The notes under the pieces: model-generated | What the model was told of the DNA's origin: nothing | The model's input: only the letters and a program-made list of their open reading frames with translations | Database searches by the model: none | Assembly (NCBI GenBank): GCA_963755825.1 | Contig: CAVWLA010000003.1 | Coordinates: forward strand, 1,736,001-1,800,000 | From: DATBQN01 sp963755825 | Lineage (GTDB): Bacteria > Acidobacteriota > Thermoanaerobaculia > Multivoradales > UBA5704 | Direction of reading: 5' to 3' | Length of the DNA: 64,000 bases | Made by a program: the position numbers and the translations under genes | Shown here: piece by piece, positions 46,069 to 55,972 of the stretch | Position numbering within the stretch: the first letter of the stretch is position 1 | Layout: each line of letters begins with the position of its first letter

Positions 46069-47160
46069 CTAGAAGTTGAAGAGCGTCCATAGGCCGAACT
46101 CATCGTACTTGCCCTCGGCGCGGGCTACCGCCGAGCCGACCGTGCCGTTCGGCTCCGAGATCGTGCCCCCCTCGACCGTCTCGTGCTTGTAGGCGAGCGC
46201 GGCCTGAAAGTCCTTGTTGACCTTGATCTCGATGCCGGCGTTGGCGTAGCGGTCCTCGAGGCCGGGCTTCAGGTCCTGACTGGGCCTGGCGTCGTCGTAG
46301 CGGCCGAAGAGCGCCACCCTGGGAGCGAGCGCGAAAGAGACCCAGGCCGAGAGGCCGTTCGAGCGGTCGCTCGCCGCCGACGTGACGGTGTTCCAGTCGT
46401 TGGCCCGGAAGTACTCGCCGCCGAGCCGCAGCCGACTGCCGACATAGCCGATCGCGGCGTCCAGGCGCGTCGCGGTGTGGAGGGCCGGCAGCGCGGCGGT
46501 CTCCAGGCCGCGCTTCCCCGAGTAGCCGCCGAGCCCCACGTTCCAGCCCGGCGCCGGCTCGAAGCCGATGCGCCCCTCGAAGTCGACGCTCTTGCTGCGC
46601 GTCGGGTCGCTGTAGCCGCGGCCGTTCTCGGCCGAGAGCTGATAGCTCCACTTGGTGTCACCGCCGGTGCGGCCGACGAAGTGGGCGCCCCAGTCTGCCG
46701 AGACGCCGAAGCCGAGGCGGTCGAGCACCTCGTTCTCGACGTAGCGGTAGCCGTAGAGGCTCTCGGCATAGGGCACCCAGGCGGTGTCCGCCGAGCCGAG
46801 CTGGAGGATCGCCTGCGGGCTGAGCTTCGCCTGCACGAACGCCTTCTTGACGAAGAGGTCGTAGCGCTTGGCGCCCTTGTCGCCGATGTCGGAGGTGAAG
46901 CTCGCCGACCAGACGCTATCGAAGGAGTGGGTGACGCCGACGTAGAAGCGCTTGACGTCGGCGCCGACGCCGCTGTCGCTCGTCTTCGCCCCCGTGCCGT
47001 CGTCCCTGTTCTCCTTGCCGGTGAAGTCGGCGAAGACGCGGCCGGTGATCGTCGTCGCCTCCTGTGCCATCGCCGGCCGGCCGCCGCCGATCGACGCGGC
47101 GACCGACATCATCATCAGAATTGCCGCGAGCGCGGCCCTGCCCATCTCCTGGTTTCGCAT
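46069..47160 (-). CDS. outer-membrane porin-like protein
   Basis: The 363-residue protein has a signal peptide (about 1-33, cleavage near AMAQE) and a beta-barrel pattern of alternating aromatic strands ending with a C-terminal phenylalanine (LFNF). It resembles general or specific porins of about 16 strands. ATG 47160 is used because AGGAG is 8 bases upstream. The metal transporter and lipoprotein genes follow on the same strand, suggesting a transport unit for a cation or related solute. Confidence 0.75.
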   Translation of the reverse strand: MRNQEMGRAALAAILMMMSVAASIGGGRPAMAQEATTITGRVFADFTGKENRDDGTGAKTSDSGVGADVKRFYVGVTHSFDSVWSASFTSDIGDKGAKRYDLFVKKAFVQAKLSPQAILQLGSADTAWVPYAESLYGYRYVENEVLDRLGFGVSADWGAHFVGRTGGDTKWSYQLSAENGRGYSDPTRSKSVDFEGRIGFEPAPGWNVGLGGYSGKRGLETAALPALHTATRLDAAIGYVGSRLRLGGEYFRANDWNTVTSAASDRSNGLSAWVSFALAPRVALFGRYDDARPSQDLKPGLEDRYANAGIEIKVNKDFQAALAYKHETVEGGTISEPNGTVGSAVARAEGKYDEFGLWTLFNF

Positions 47161-47364
47161 CGTCACGTCTCCTCGCCCGCGATCCGCCCGATGAGAGCCA
47201 CCGCGCGTCTGCCGGTGGAACCGCAGCCTAGGGACCGCGAGTGACGACGTCAGTCGAAATCCGGTGACAGGCGAACGGGCCGCTCGTCACCGGCGGCGCC
47301 TGGACGTCGAGCGGCCGTCGCGCCGGGGAGGCGGTGGCGCACCCTGGCAGTTGAGGAGGCTCCG

Positions 47365-48123
47365 ATGCTGCGAGACGCGGGCAAGTGGCTCACCTACCGG
47401 CGCGAGAGCGCGCACCCCAGGCTCCGCCTGTTCTGCTTCCCCTTCGGCGGCGGCGGCGCCTCGGCCTACTCCGCCTGGCAGGCGGCGATGCCCGCCGGCG
47501 TCGAGGTCTGCCCGGTGCAGCCGCCGGGCCGCGAGAACCGGTTCGTCGAGCCGGCGATCACCCGCATGCCGGCGATGGTGGCGGCGGCGACCGAGGTCCT
47601 GGCGCCCTACCTCGATCTCCCCTTCGCGCTCTTCGGCCACAGCGTCGGCGCCATGACCGTCTTCGAGCTCGCCCGCGAGCTGCGCCGGCAGGGCATGAGC
47701 AGGCCGGAGTGGCTCTTCGTCTCCGGCCATCCGGCCGTCCACCTGCCGCGTCGCCGGCCGCTGGTGAGCGGCCTCGGCCGCCCGCAGTTCATCCGCTCGA
47801 TGCGCGTCGACTTCGGCGTCGACCCGGCGCTCCTCGACAACCCGGACCTGATGGACATCGTCTACCCGACGCTGCGCGCCGACTACGAGCTCGTCGAGAC
47901 CTACGCCTACCGCGACGAGCCGCCGCTCGACGTGCCGCTCACCGCCTTCGGCGGCACGGTCGACCCGGAGACCACCGAGCCCGAGCTCGAGGCCTGGCGG
48001 CGGCACAGCAGCGGACCCTTCCGCAGCCTCGTTCTCCCCGGCAACCACATGTTCGTCAACACCGCCCGCGCCGCCCTCGTCGCCGAGGTGGCGCAGGACC
48101 TCGCGCGGACCGCGCTCGTCTGA
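47365..48123 (+). CDS. type II thioesterase (alpha/beta hydrolase)
   Basis: The 252-residue protein is a type II thioesterase like those beside NRPS or PKS clusters. Visible parts are LFCFPFGGGGASAY near the start, the nucleophile elbow FGHSVGAM (Ser about 92), and the catalytic His in GNHMFV (about 228). The start ATG follows GGAGG-like sequence (TTGAGGAGG). No NRPS or PKS gene is in the window, so it may serve a distant cluster or a housekeeping acyl-carrier role. It stands between the porin group and the CHAT operon. Confidence 0.85.
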   Translation: MLRDAGKWLTYRRESAHPRLRLFCFPFGGGGASAYSAWQAAMPAGVEVCPVQPPGRENRFVEPAITRMPAMVAAATEVLAPYLDLPFALFGHSVGAMTVFELARELRRQGMSRPEWLFVSGHPAVHLPRRRPLVSGLGRPQFIRSMRVDFGVDPALLDNPDLMDIVYPTLRADYELVETYAYRDEPPLDVPLTAFGGTVDPETTEPELEAWRRHSSGPFRSLVLPGNHMFVNTARAALVAEVAQDLARTALV

Positions 48124-48134
48124 GGAGGGGCGGT

Positions 48135-50993
48135 TTAGGCGAGCCGCCGGCGGCGGGCGAGGAGAGCCGCGCCGAGGACGGCGAGCAGCGCCGCCGCCGA
48201 CCCGGCGATGGCGAGCTGGCGGCGATGGATGAAGCCCCAGCTCCGCCCGCCGGGGGCGGGCACCAGGTCGCCATCGCCCAAGACGACGAAGCCGGCCCAT
48301 GCCGAGGTGGGGATTTCCGGATTCTCGCGGCGGAGGTCGCGCTGCGCCGCGGCGAGAGCGGCCGAGTAGCTCATCCCCGCGGCGAGATGGCGGTAGAACC
48401 ACTGGAAGAAGTTCCGCGCCTCGTCGTCCCGCTGCGGCCAGAGGCTCGCCACCACGACGCTCGCCTTCGCCTCGAAGAAGGCACGAGCGAGCGACAGGAC
48501 TCCCTCGCCGCGCACCAGCTCACCGCGGGCGCTGCTGCAGGTCGAGAGCACGACGGCTTGCCCTGGGCGGAGCGGCAGCGCGGCGATCTCCGACGTCCGC
48601 AGCAGGCCGTCCTCGCTGGGAGATCCAGGGGACAGCCAGATGCCGGCGCTCTCGGGTTCGTGCTCGTCGGCCAGCGAGTGTGTGGCGAAGTGGAGAATGG
48701 CGAAGCGCTGCAGGCTCCTGCTCTCGGCCATCTTTTTGAAGGCGCTCTCCGAGACGTCGTCGCCGACGCGGCGATCACCGCCCAGCGAGTCGACGGCAGT
48801 GCGCGCCTCGCTGGCGGCAAACTGCAGCGCCTCGGCCGGCAGGTCGACGCCTTCGAGCCGCGTGCGCAGGGCGGCATCGGGAAGCGGCGGATTGGCGAGG
48901 GCGAGCACCGGCCGGCCACCGGGGAGCGCCTTCTCCTGGTGCCAGAGCTGCCAGAGGGTGGCGGAGGGCACCTCCGAGAGCAGGAAGCGCTCGCCGAGCG
49001 GTGGCCCTGCCGCCAGATGCAGAGCGGCGAAGGGGAGGCGGCTCAGGGCGTCGTCGGGGACGACGATCAGGTGGTCGATCGCCGCCGGCAGGCCGGCGAG
49101 GGCGGGCGCCACGAGCTGCCCGTAGAGGCCGGCGGCGAGCGCCCTCTCGCGGCTCGTGCCGGGCCCGGAGCCCGCGGCGGCCGCGAGGTACTCGTCGACC
49201 GCCGAGCGCATAGCCTGGCGACCCATCCCGCCGAGGCGGACCACACGGGGCGGCGCGTCGCGGGTGATGACGACGAGCCAGGAACCGCCACCGAAGTCCC
49301 CCGTCCAGTCGTTCCAGGGCGCGACCTGAAACGAGAGCAGGGCCTCGTTCGCGAGCAGGTGCGCGCGCACTTGAGAGAGGCTCGCGCGAGCCTTGGCGGG
49401 CGGTGCCGGGGGCACGGCGCGCTCGGCTTCCACCGCGCGTTGGTCTCGCCCGAGCGCGGCGAGGTCCTCCGTCGCCTCGCCGCGTTCGCTCGGAGAGAGA
49501 GAGGCGTCCCTTGCGCGGTCGGCGACGCGCTTGATCTCCTTCTCGAGCAGCGAAGCTCGATCGTCCAGCTCCTTCTCGGTCGCCGGGTTTGCGGGCGTTT
49601 TCTCGAGCGTCTCGAGCAGCGTCTGCGCGCGCAGGCGCTCGATGACATCGAACGCTCGCGAGAGGAGATCCGCGTCGTGCCCGGCCGCGGCCGCTAGGAG
49701 GTGTCCGGAAGACCAGTAGAACTCGTCCGACCAGGTCGAAAAGAACCTCGCCTGGCTGTTCCCGCCCTCCTGGCTGCCGCGAAGCGCCTCGATGTCGTGC
49801 AGCGCCGCCTCCGTCGCCGCCAGTGCCTCGCCGCGAGAACCGCTCCTCCAAGCAGCGCGCATCGCGCTCTCGCGCGCATAGATCGCCGCCCACGGATCGG
49901 AGCCGGCGAGCTTGATCGCTTGGTCCGCCGCCGCCTTCGCCGCCGCCGGATCGCTCGCGGCAAGATTGCGAGCGCGAGCGCCGAAACAGTAGCTGCGATT
50001 CATGTTGGCAATTTTCTGCCGCGGATCGAGGCAGGCGTCGAGATCCGCCTCGGCAGCGGCGCCGCCCAGCAACTCGGCAAGCACATCGTGCTCGGTGCTG
50101 GCATTGCTGGAATCGCGCACGGCCTCGGCAACGCGGAGCGCTCGCTCCATGGCAGCGACCGCCTCGGCACGTGCTTCCGCGCTCGGCAGCACGGCCAGCC
50201 TTTCGACCACAACGCGAGCGATCCCGTAGAGGGCGGTCGATGCCGCACTATTTTCGGGCTTGTGGCTCGCTAGATCATAGCTGCGCTTGTAAGCGGTCTT
50301 TGCCTCGTCGAAGAGACCGAGCTCGAGGGCGACGCTGCCGAGAGTCGCCTGGCAGTCCTGCTGAACCGCTTTCCCTCCGAGAAGCCCTGGGTACGCCGCC
50401 AGCTGCCGATCGACATTCTTCAGGAGAGCTTCGGCACGACGCAGCGCCTTGCCGGATCGGAGGTGCTGCTTCGCCTCCAGGATCTTCCGCTTCGCCACGC
50501 TGATCGTATCGGTCGCGGAGGCGGAAGCCGCGAGGGCGCGAGCGGTCTCCAGCTCGACTTCATCGAGAAACTTCTCGCCGTACAGCACGCGGATGAGACT
50601 CGTCCGCGCCACCAACTCGCCCGCACGATCCCCTCGCACGGCGAAGCCGGCAGCCGCCGATCGATAGCCCACCTCGTCGGTAACAGACGGCGAAGCGTCG
50701 GGCTCGAGCAGATGAGTGGTGCTGTAGGAGATCCAGGGATGGAGAGGAGCGCTGCCAGGAGCGTGCGCGGCGAGAGCCTGCATGCGGCGAACGATCTCCA
50801 GGCCCTTCGCGTCGTCCAGCGGATGATGCTGATCGGGCAGAGCCTCGAAACACGCTGCCGTCTCCCTGGCTTCGGGGCTCGCGGCGAACCTCTTCTCGCA
50901 GCTGGCTACGTCACCGGCCTGCGCCTGCCCAGCCGCGGCGAGGAGCAGGAGCAGGCCGGCGACGGCGGCATCTCCGGCGGCATTTGGCGTCAC
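48135..50993 (-). CDS. TPR-CHAT protein (caspase-like peptidase), membrane-anchored
   Basis: The 952-residue protein has an N-terminal signal-like segment, a TPR-like helical repeat region (about 90-520), a coiled/linker part and a C-terminal CHAT domain (about 570-905), followed by one transmembrane helix and a basic tail (RRRRLA). The caspase-type His/Cys dyad is visible: His772 in HFATHS and Cys819 in LSTCSSARG. CHAT domains are clan CD peptidases, including separase and the CRISPR Craspase subunit. The start is a GTG at 50993 with no strong ribosome-binding site; its placement is uncertain. It is the last gene of the sigma/anti-sigma/microprotein run, 76 bases after the 43-residue gene. 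Base use is less GC-rich than neighbouring genes. Confidence 0.88.
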   Translation of the reverse strand: MTPNAAGDAAVAGLLLLLAAAGQAQAGDVASCEKRFAASPEARETAACFEALPDQHHPLDDAKGLEIVRRMQALAAHAPGSAPLHPWISYSTTHLLEPDASPSVTDEVGYRSAAAGFAVRGDRAGELVARTSLIRVLYGEKFLDEVELETARALAASASATDTISVAKRKILEAKQHLRSGKALRRAEALLKNVDRQLAAYPGLLGGKAVQQDCQATLGSVALELGLFDEAKTAYKRSYDLASHKPENSAASTALYGIARVVVERLAVLPSAEARAEAVAAMERALRVAEAVRDSSNASTEHDVLAELLGGAAAEADLDACLDPRQKIANMNRSYCFGARARNLAASDPAAAKAAADQAIKLAGSDPWAAIYARESAMRAAWRSGSRGEALAATEAALHDIEALRGSQEGGNSQARFFSTWSDEFYWSSGHLLAAAAGHDADLLSRAFDVIERLRAQTLLETLEKTPANPATEKELDDRASLLEKEIKRVADRARDASLSPSERGEATEDLAALGRDQRAVEAERAVPPAPPAKARASLSQVRAHLLANEALLSFQVAPWNDWTGDFGGGSWLVVITRDAPPRVVRLGGMGRQAMRSAVDEYLAAAAGSGPGTSRERALAAGLYGQLVAPALAGLPAAIDHLIVVPDDALSRLPFAALHLAAGPPLGERFLLSEVPSATLWQLWHQEKALPGGRPVLALANPPLPDAALRTRLEGVDLPAEALQFAASEARTAVDSLGGDRRVGDDVSESAFKKMAESRSLQRFAILHFATHSLADEHEPESAGIWLSPGSPSEDGLLRTSEIAALPLRPGQAVVLSTCSSARGELVRGEGVLSLARAFFEAKASVVVASLWPQRDDEARNFFQWFYRHLAAGMSYSAALAAAQRDLRRENPEIPTSAWAGFVVLGDGDLVPAPGGRSWGFIHRRQLAIAGSAAALLAVLGAALLARRRRLA

Positions 50994-51069
50994 GTCATCA
51001 GGTTATCCCAATTGCGCAAGAACGGAATGGGGGCGCGTGTCCTGACTCGCGGCCCCCCAAAACTCTCCG

Positions 51070-51201
51070 CTAGGCGGGGGGTTTGCTTTCGGTCGGCGGC
51101 GGCGTCACGCACTGCGCGCCGAGCTGGCCGCCGAGCTGAACGGAGTACACGTCCTGGTCAGACGGGTCGTCTGGGCCCAGATCCTCGATTCCATCGAACA
51201 T
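51070..51201 (-). CDS. 43-residue microprotein upstream of CHAT
   Basis: A short reading frame with a strong GAGGAGG ribosome-binding site 6 bases before the ATG. The peptide is acidic at the N-terminus (MFDGIEDLGPDDPSDQDV), has a Gly/Gln-rich middle with one Cys, and ends in a Pro-rich tail (PPPTESKPPA). No membrane segment. It lies between the 87-residue gene and the CHAT gene on the same strand. The start signal and position support a real gene, perhaps a regulator or substrate of the CHAT peptidase; both are inference. Confidence 0.6.
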   Translation of the reverse strand: MFDGIEDLGPDDPSDQDVYSVQLGGQLGAQCVTPPPTESKPPA

Positions 51202-51258
51202 CGCGATCCTCCTCGTCGGTTGTGGTGGCGCTGGCCCACGGCCGCGCGTCAGCCGGTT

Positions 51259-51522
51259 TCAGCCCCTGAGATCGGGCTTCCGCTCGTTCGCTCTGTCGTC
51301 CACCTGAATCGCTGTCCCGCGCGGCACGGACCGCCGCTTCGGCCGAGTGACCTTGAAGCCGAGGTTCCAAAAGAGGCTGATGGCGTATCTCCTCGGCTTC
51401 GGCTGCGGCTTCGGCTTCGGCTCGTTCCGGACCGACACCATCTCGACGGACCGCGGGGCGGCCGGGCGCTGCGGGTCGACTGCCTCGTCGCAGTTCTCTT
51501 TCTTGTGTACAAAATCGAGCAT
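51259..51522 (-). CDS. 87-residue basic, Pro/Lys-rich small protein
   Basis: The 87-residue protein has AAGGAAGG before its ATG. It carries a KPKPQPKPRR segment at about residues 34-44, encoded by imperfect GGCTTC repeats on the plus strand, then FWNLGFKVTRPKRRSVPRGTAIQV. It has no signal peptide or clear membrane helix. It lies 117 bases after the anti-sigma gene and 57 bases before the 43-residue gene. It was not recognised; the strand, spacing and ribosome-binding site make it likely real. Confidence 0.6.
   Translation of the reverse strand: MLDFVHKKENCDEAVDPQRPAAPRSVEMVSVRNEPKPKPQPKPRRYAISLFWNLGFKVTRPKRRSVPRGTAIQVDDRANERKPDLRG
51394..51424. repeat. short GGCTTC-type microrepeat
   Basis: Imperfect tandem GGCTTC units encode the Lys-Pro run of the 87-residue protein on the minus strand. 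Confidence 0.6.
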
Positions 51523-51639
51523 ACCGCCTTCCTTTCTGTCTCCGGCCCTGAGGAGTCCCAGGACGATCCCGGGTCTGTGATCAAGAACGAACGAAAGGTG
51601 GGTATTCCCTCAACTGGCGCGCGAGGGGCGCGAAATGTT

Positions 51640-52293
51640 TCAGTGCAGGGTGAGATTTCTTACGGAGTAGGCCGTGCGGTGGCCGTCGGAAGAGGTGGCC
51701 GTCACCAGCAGGTGGAGCTTGGTCTGCGGCGGATAGATGGCCAGCTCGTCCGGGAGAATGCTCGCCTTCAGCACGGTGAGCCTGTGCCACTCGGCGACGA
51801 CGTCTCCGGTCGCCGTGGTGACGACCACGTCGTAGGTGGCGCCCGGCGTCTCCTGCCAGCTCACGATGGCGTTCTCGCGATCGAGGGCCGGCGCCGCCGC
51901 GCTCACGGCGCTGTGCCCGCCGCCGCGCGGAACAGACGCCGGGCCGCCGAGCATCATCTCCACGATGAGCGCCGCCGCCGCGGCCGCCGACGCGCCCCAG
52001 ACCGCGAAGCGGGCACGGCGGGACCGCCGCCGCATCTCCGGTGCCGTCATCGGCTGGTCGGCGACGGTGTCCAGGCCGACGGCCGTGGCGAGGCGCCAGT
52101 CCTCGACGCAGGACGGGCAGCCGGCGAGGTGATCGATCACGGCGCGGAGCTCCGCCGGCGGCAGCTCGCCGGCGGCGGCGGCCCAGATCGACGCCGACGG
52201 CGGGCAGGTGGCGGGCGCCGGCGCGGCGCCCGGCGCGGTGAATGCCCGCCGCAGCTCGGCGAGCGTTCGGCTGTCGTCGCTCTCGTCCGTCAT
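51640..52293 (-). CDS. zinc-finger anti-sigma factor
   Basis: The 217-residue protein has an N-terminal zinc-finger anti-sigma motif (HxxxCxxC in DHLAGCPSCVEDW, about 60-70, with an earlier Cys in ATCPPSAS), a transmembrane helix (about 93-116) and an extracytoplasmic beta domain (about 130-217, including TGDVVAEWHRLTVLKASILPDELAIYPPQTKLHLLV). Its ATG overlaps the stop of the sigma-factor gene by 4 bases (ATGA). It is expected to hold the sigma factor at the membrane until a signal is sensed. Confidence 0.87.
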   Translation of the reverse strand: MTDESDDSRTLAELRRAFTAPGAAPAPATCPPSASIWAAAAGELPPAELRAVIDHLAGCPSCVEDWRLATAVGLDTVADQPMTAPEMRRRSRRARFAVWGASAAAAAALIVEMMLGGPASVPRGGGHSAVSAAAPALDRENAIVSWQETPGATYDVVVTTATGDVVAEWHRLTVLKASILPDELAIYPPQTKLHLLVTATSSDGHRTAYSVRNLTLH

Positions 52294-52829
52294 CTCGTCA
52301 CCCCCGAGGACTTCAGGCAGCCGCGCAGGTCGGCGAGGCCTCGATAGACGAGGTTCTCGAGCCGCTTGACGCTCCAGCCGAGGAGCCGCGCCGCCTCCGG
52401 CACGCTGTGCCCCATCAGATGCAGGGTTACCGCCAACCGGCGCGGCCGCACCAGGCGGCCGAGGCAGCCCTGGATGACGGCGCCCAGCTCGCGACCGGCC
52501 GCCGCCCGTTCGGGGTCCGGCGCCTCGACCGTCCGCTCGCCCAGCGCACCGCTCTCCTCCAAGGGCACCTCCCGCCTGCGCCGCAGCCGGCGTATCTCGT
52601 CGACCAGGGCGCTGTAGGCCGCCTTCCGCAGATAGAACGAAGAGAACTCCGCCGTTCCCTCGCTCCGGCGGTGCACCTCGATCACCCGCATGAGGGCGAC
52701 CTGGACCAGATCCTCGGCGCGGTCGGCGAGCCAGGAGGGGCAGATGCGGCGAACGGCGGAGGCGAGATCGGCGCGCAGCGCGGCCAGATCGCTCGCGCCG
52801 AGAGAAGAACCGGGAATGGGTTGCTCCAC
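52290..52829 (-). CDS. ECF-type RNA polymerase sigma factor
   Basis: The 179-residue protein has sigma region 2 (AEDLVQVALMRVIEVH with FSSFYLRKAAYSALVDEIRRLRRRR) and region 4 (LHLMGHSVPEAARLLGWSVKRLENLVYRGLADLR). Regions 1 and 3 are absent, as in ECF factors. It starts at GTG 52829. It is first in the run of genes down to the CHAT protein. Expected targets include its own operon; no -35/-10 pair of ECF type was identified with confidence. Confidence 0.88.
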   Translation of the reverse strand: MEQPIPGSSLGASDLAALRADLASAVRRICPSWLADRAEDLVQVALMRVIEVHRRSEGTAEFSSFYLRKAAYSALVDEIRRLRRRREVPLEESGALGERTVEAPDPERAAAGRELGAVIQGCLGRLVRPRRLAVTLHLMGHSVPEAARLLGWSVKRLENLVYRGLADLRGCLKSSGVTR

Positions 52830-52969
52830 GGGACCGGGCGTCTCCAGGGAGCTCGAGGGAGCTCCACGAGAGCGTTTGCGTCAATGATTTGGAGAATCGA
52901 GCCTACCATGGAAGGAGGCGGGCCACCGGACCTTCCGCCTCGGCGACGCCGGGCGCCCGGCCCGCCGCC

Positions 52970-54055
52970 CTACTGCCGCGCCGCCGCCGGCCCTTCGACG
53001 AGCCGGAGGGCCGGCCGGCCGAGCTCGATGCCGCGCTCTGCGAGCGCCGCGAGGAGCGCCAGGTTTACCGCCTGCTGGCGGTCCATGTAGGTGGCGAAAT
53101 CCGCCGTCAGCACGACGTAGGTGGCCTCGAAGTCGAGCGTCGCGGCGCCGAGGGTCTTGAGGTGCGCGCGCTCGAAGCGCACCGTCGGCAGCGCCTCGAC
53201 GATCTGCCGCACCAGCGCCGGGATCTCCGCCGCCGCCGCGGCGGGGGTGTCGAGGGCGACGCCGAAGGCGAGCGTCACCCGCCGCTCGGCCATGCGCTGA
53301 AAGTTGTGGATGCGGCTCTTCAGCAGTTCGCCGTTGGCGCAGACGACCTGTTCGCCGGTGGGGCTGCGCAGCCGCGTGGTCTTGAGGCCGATGCTCTCGA
53401 CGACGCCCGAGACGTCGCCGGCGGTGATCGAGTCGCCGAGGACGAACGGCTTGTCGATGACGATCGAGAGCGAGGCGAAGAGGTCTCCCAGGATGTTCTG
53501 CACGGCGAGCGCGACGGCGACGCCGCCGACGCCCAGGCCGGTCACCAGCGCGGTGACGTTGACCCCCAGATTGTCGAGCGCGAGGAGGAGGAGGAGCGAC
53601 CAGAGGGCGAGCTTGCCGGCGAAGCGCAGCACCCACACCGTCGTCGCCGCCGCGGCGTCGGTCGGCAGCCGCCGGCGGCGGTAGCCGGCGACCCAGACGT
53701 CGATCCCGATCGACAGCCAGAAGGCGAGCTGCAGGAGGATGGCGACGATCGCCGCCGAGCGCAGCAGGTGCTGGCTGATCGGGAAGGCGTCGAGGGCCAG
53801 GCTCCCCAGGTAGAGGGCGGGGAAGAAGAGCAGCAGCGAGCGCGTCTGCCGCAGCAGGTCGACGCCGAAATCCTCGACCCCGAGGCCGCTGGCGCCGGCT
53901 CCGGCCATGCGGGCCACCCGGCCGAGCACGACGCGTTTCAAGACCAGCGCGGCAAGGAAGGCCGCCGCGGCGATGGCGGCGGCGAGCAGCCAGTGGCCGA
54001 TCGCCTCGCCGAGGAAGGTCGCGGCGAGGAGCCTGGCGAGCGGCATGACCGTCAT
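52970..54055 (-). CDS. MscS-type mechanosensitive channel
   Basis: The 361-residue protein is a small-conductance mechanosensitive channel. It has four to five hydrophobic helices, the pore-lining Gly/Ala-rich helix TALVTGLGVGGVAVALAVQNILGDLFASLSI, the beta domain (DKPFVLGDSITAGDVSGVVESIGLKTTRLRSPTGEQVVCANGELLKSRIHNFQR) and a C-terminal domain. It releases solutes under osmotic downshift. The ATG at 54055 is the first of two close Met codons; the frame extends upstream without support. It is divergent from the GDH gene. Confidence 0.9.
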   Translation of the reverse strand: MTVMPLARLLAATFLGEAIGHWLLAAAIAAAAFLAALVLKRVVLGRVARMAGAGASGLGVEDFGVDLLRQTRSLLLFFPALYLGSLALDAFPISQHLLRSAAIVAILLQLAFWLSIGIDVWVAGYRRRRLPTDAAAATTVWVLRFAGKLALWSLLLLLALDNLGVNVTALVTGLGVGGVAVALAVQNILGDLFASLSIVIDKPFVLGDSITAGDVSGVVESIGLKTTRLRSPTGEQVVCANGELLKSRIHNFQRMAERRVTLAFGVALDTPAAAAAEIPALVRQIVEALPTVRFERAHLKTLGAATLDFEATYVVLTADFATYMDRQQAVNLALLAALAERGIELGRPALRLVEGPAAARQ

Positions 54056-54240
54056 CAGGGCCGTCGTTCCTCGCTGGGGTGGGCGTCGGAGCGGGAAGGG
54101 GGAGCGAGCGGGTGCAGCGACTTGCGCGCTGAAGCGATAGAATGCTATCACTCCCTTCGCCCCGGCCGATCCCGCCGCCCATTCGACCACGAGCCATCGA
54201 GGCCGCTCCCCAGCCACGGCAACCTTGCCAAGGAAAACCA

Positions 54241-55656
<1,416 letters not shown>

Positions 55657-55690
55657 CCGCCGCGCGCTGCGGGCGCACCGCCGCGAAGGG

Positions 55691-55719
55691 TTGACCTGCC
55701 GCAACCCTTTCGCTACGCT
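55691..55719 (+). promoter_or_regulatory. promoter of tRNA-Gln
   Basis: TTGACC at 55691-55696 and TACGCT at 55714-55719 are spaced by 17 bases and end 14 bases before the tRNA. Confidence 0.7.
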
Positions 55720-55733
55720 TCGTGAGCCTCTGC

Positions 55734-55807
55734 TGGGAGGTCGTTCAATGGTAGGACATGCGGCTCTGGACCGCAGAATCGGGGTTCGAGTCCCTGCCTC
55801 CCAGCCA
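55734..55807 (+). tRNA. tRNA-Gln (CTG)
   Basis: The acceptor stem TGGGAGG pairs with CCTCCCA; the anticodon loop is CTCTGGA (CTG) in the TGCGG/CCGCA stem; the T arm has GGTTCGAGTCC; the CCA end is encoded. The rest of the gap 55657-55972 shows nothing else. Confidence 0.94.
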
Positions 55808-55972
55808 ATCTATAGCGCCCGCCGTTAAAAAACCTCTCTCCTCCCTCGGTCCCCGAGCGCCCTCGTTTTCGGCGCGGATGCGGACGCGCCGTCCTCTCAC
55901 CTTCGGCATCAATCTGCGCCGTCGCACGACCAGCACGCCGGGCTCGGGTGACGCGGGCATCCAGCCAGCCGG

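Noticed and set aside
48135..52829. Type III-E CRISPR (Craspase) assignment for the CHAT gene
   Set aside because: There is no CRISPR array, no Cas7-like fusion and no reverse transcriptase in the window.
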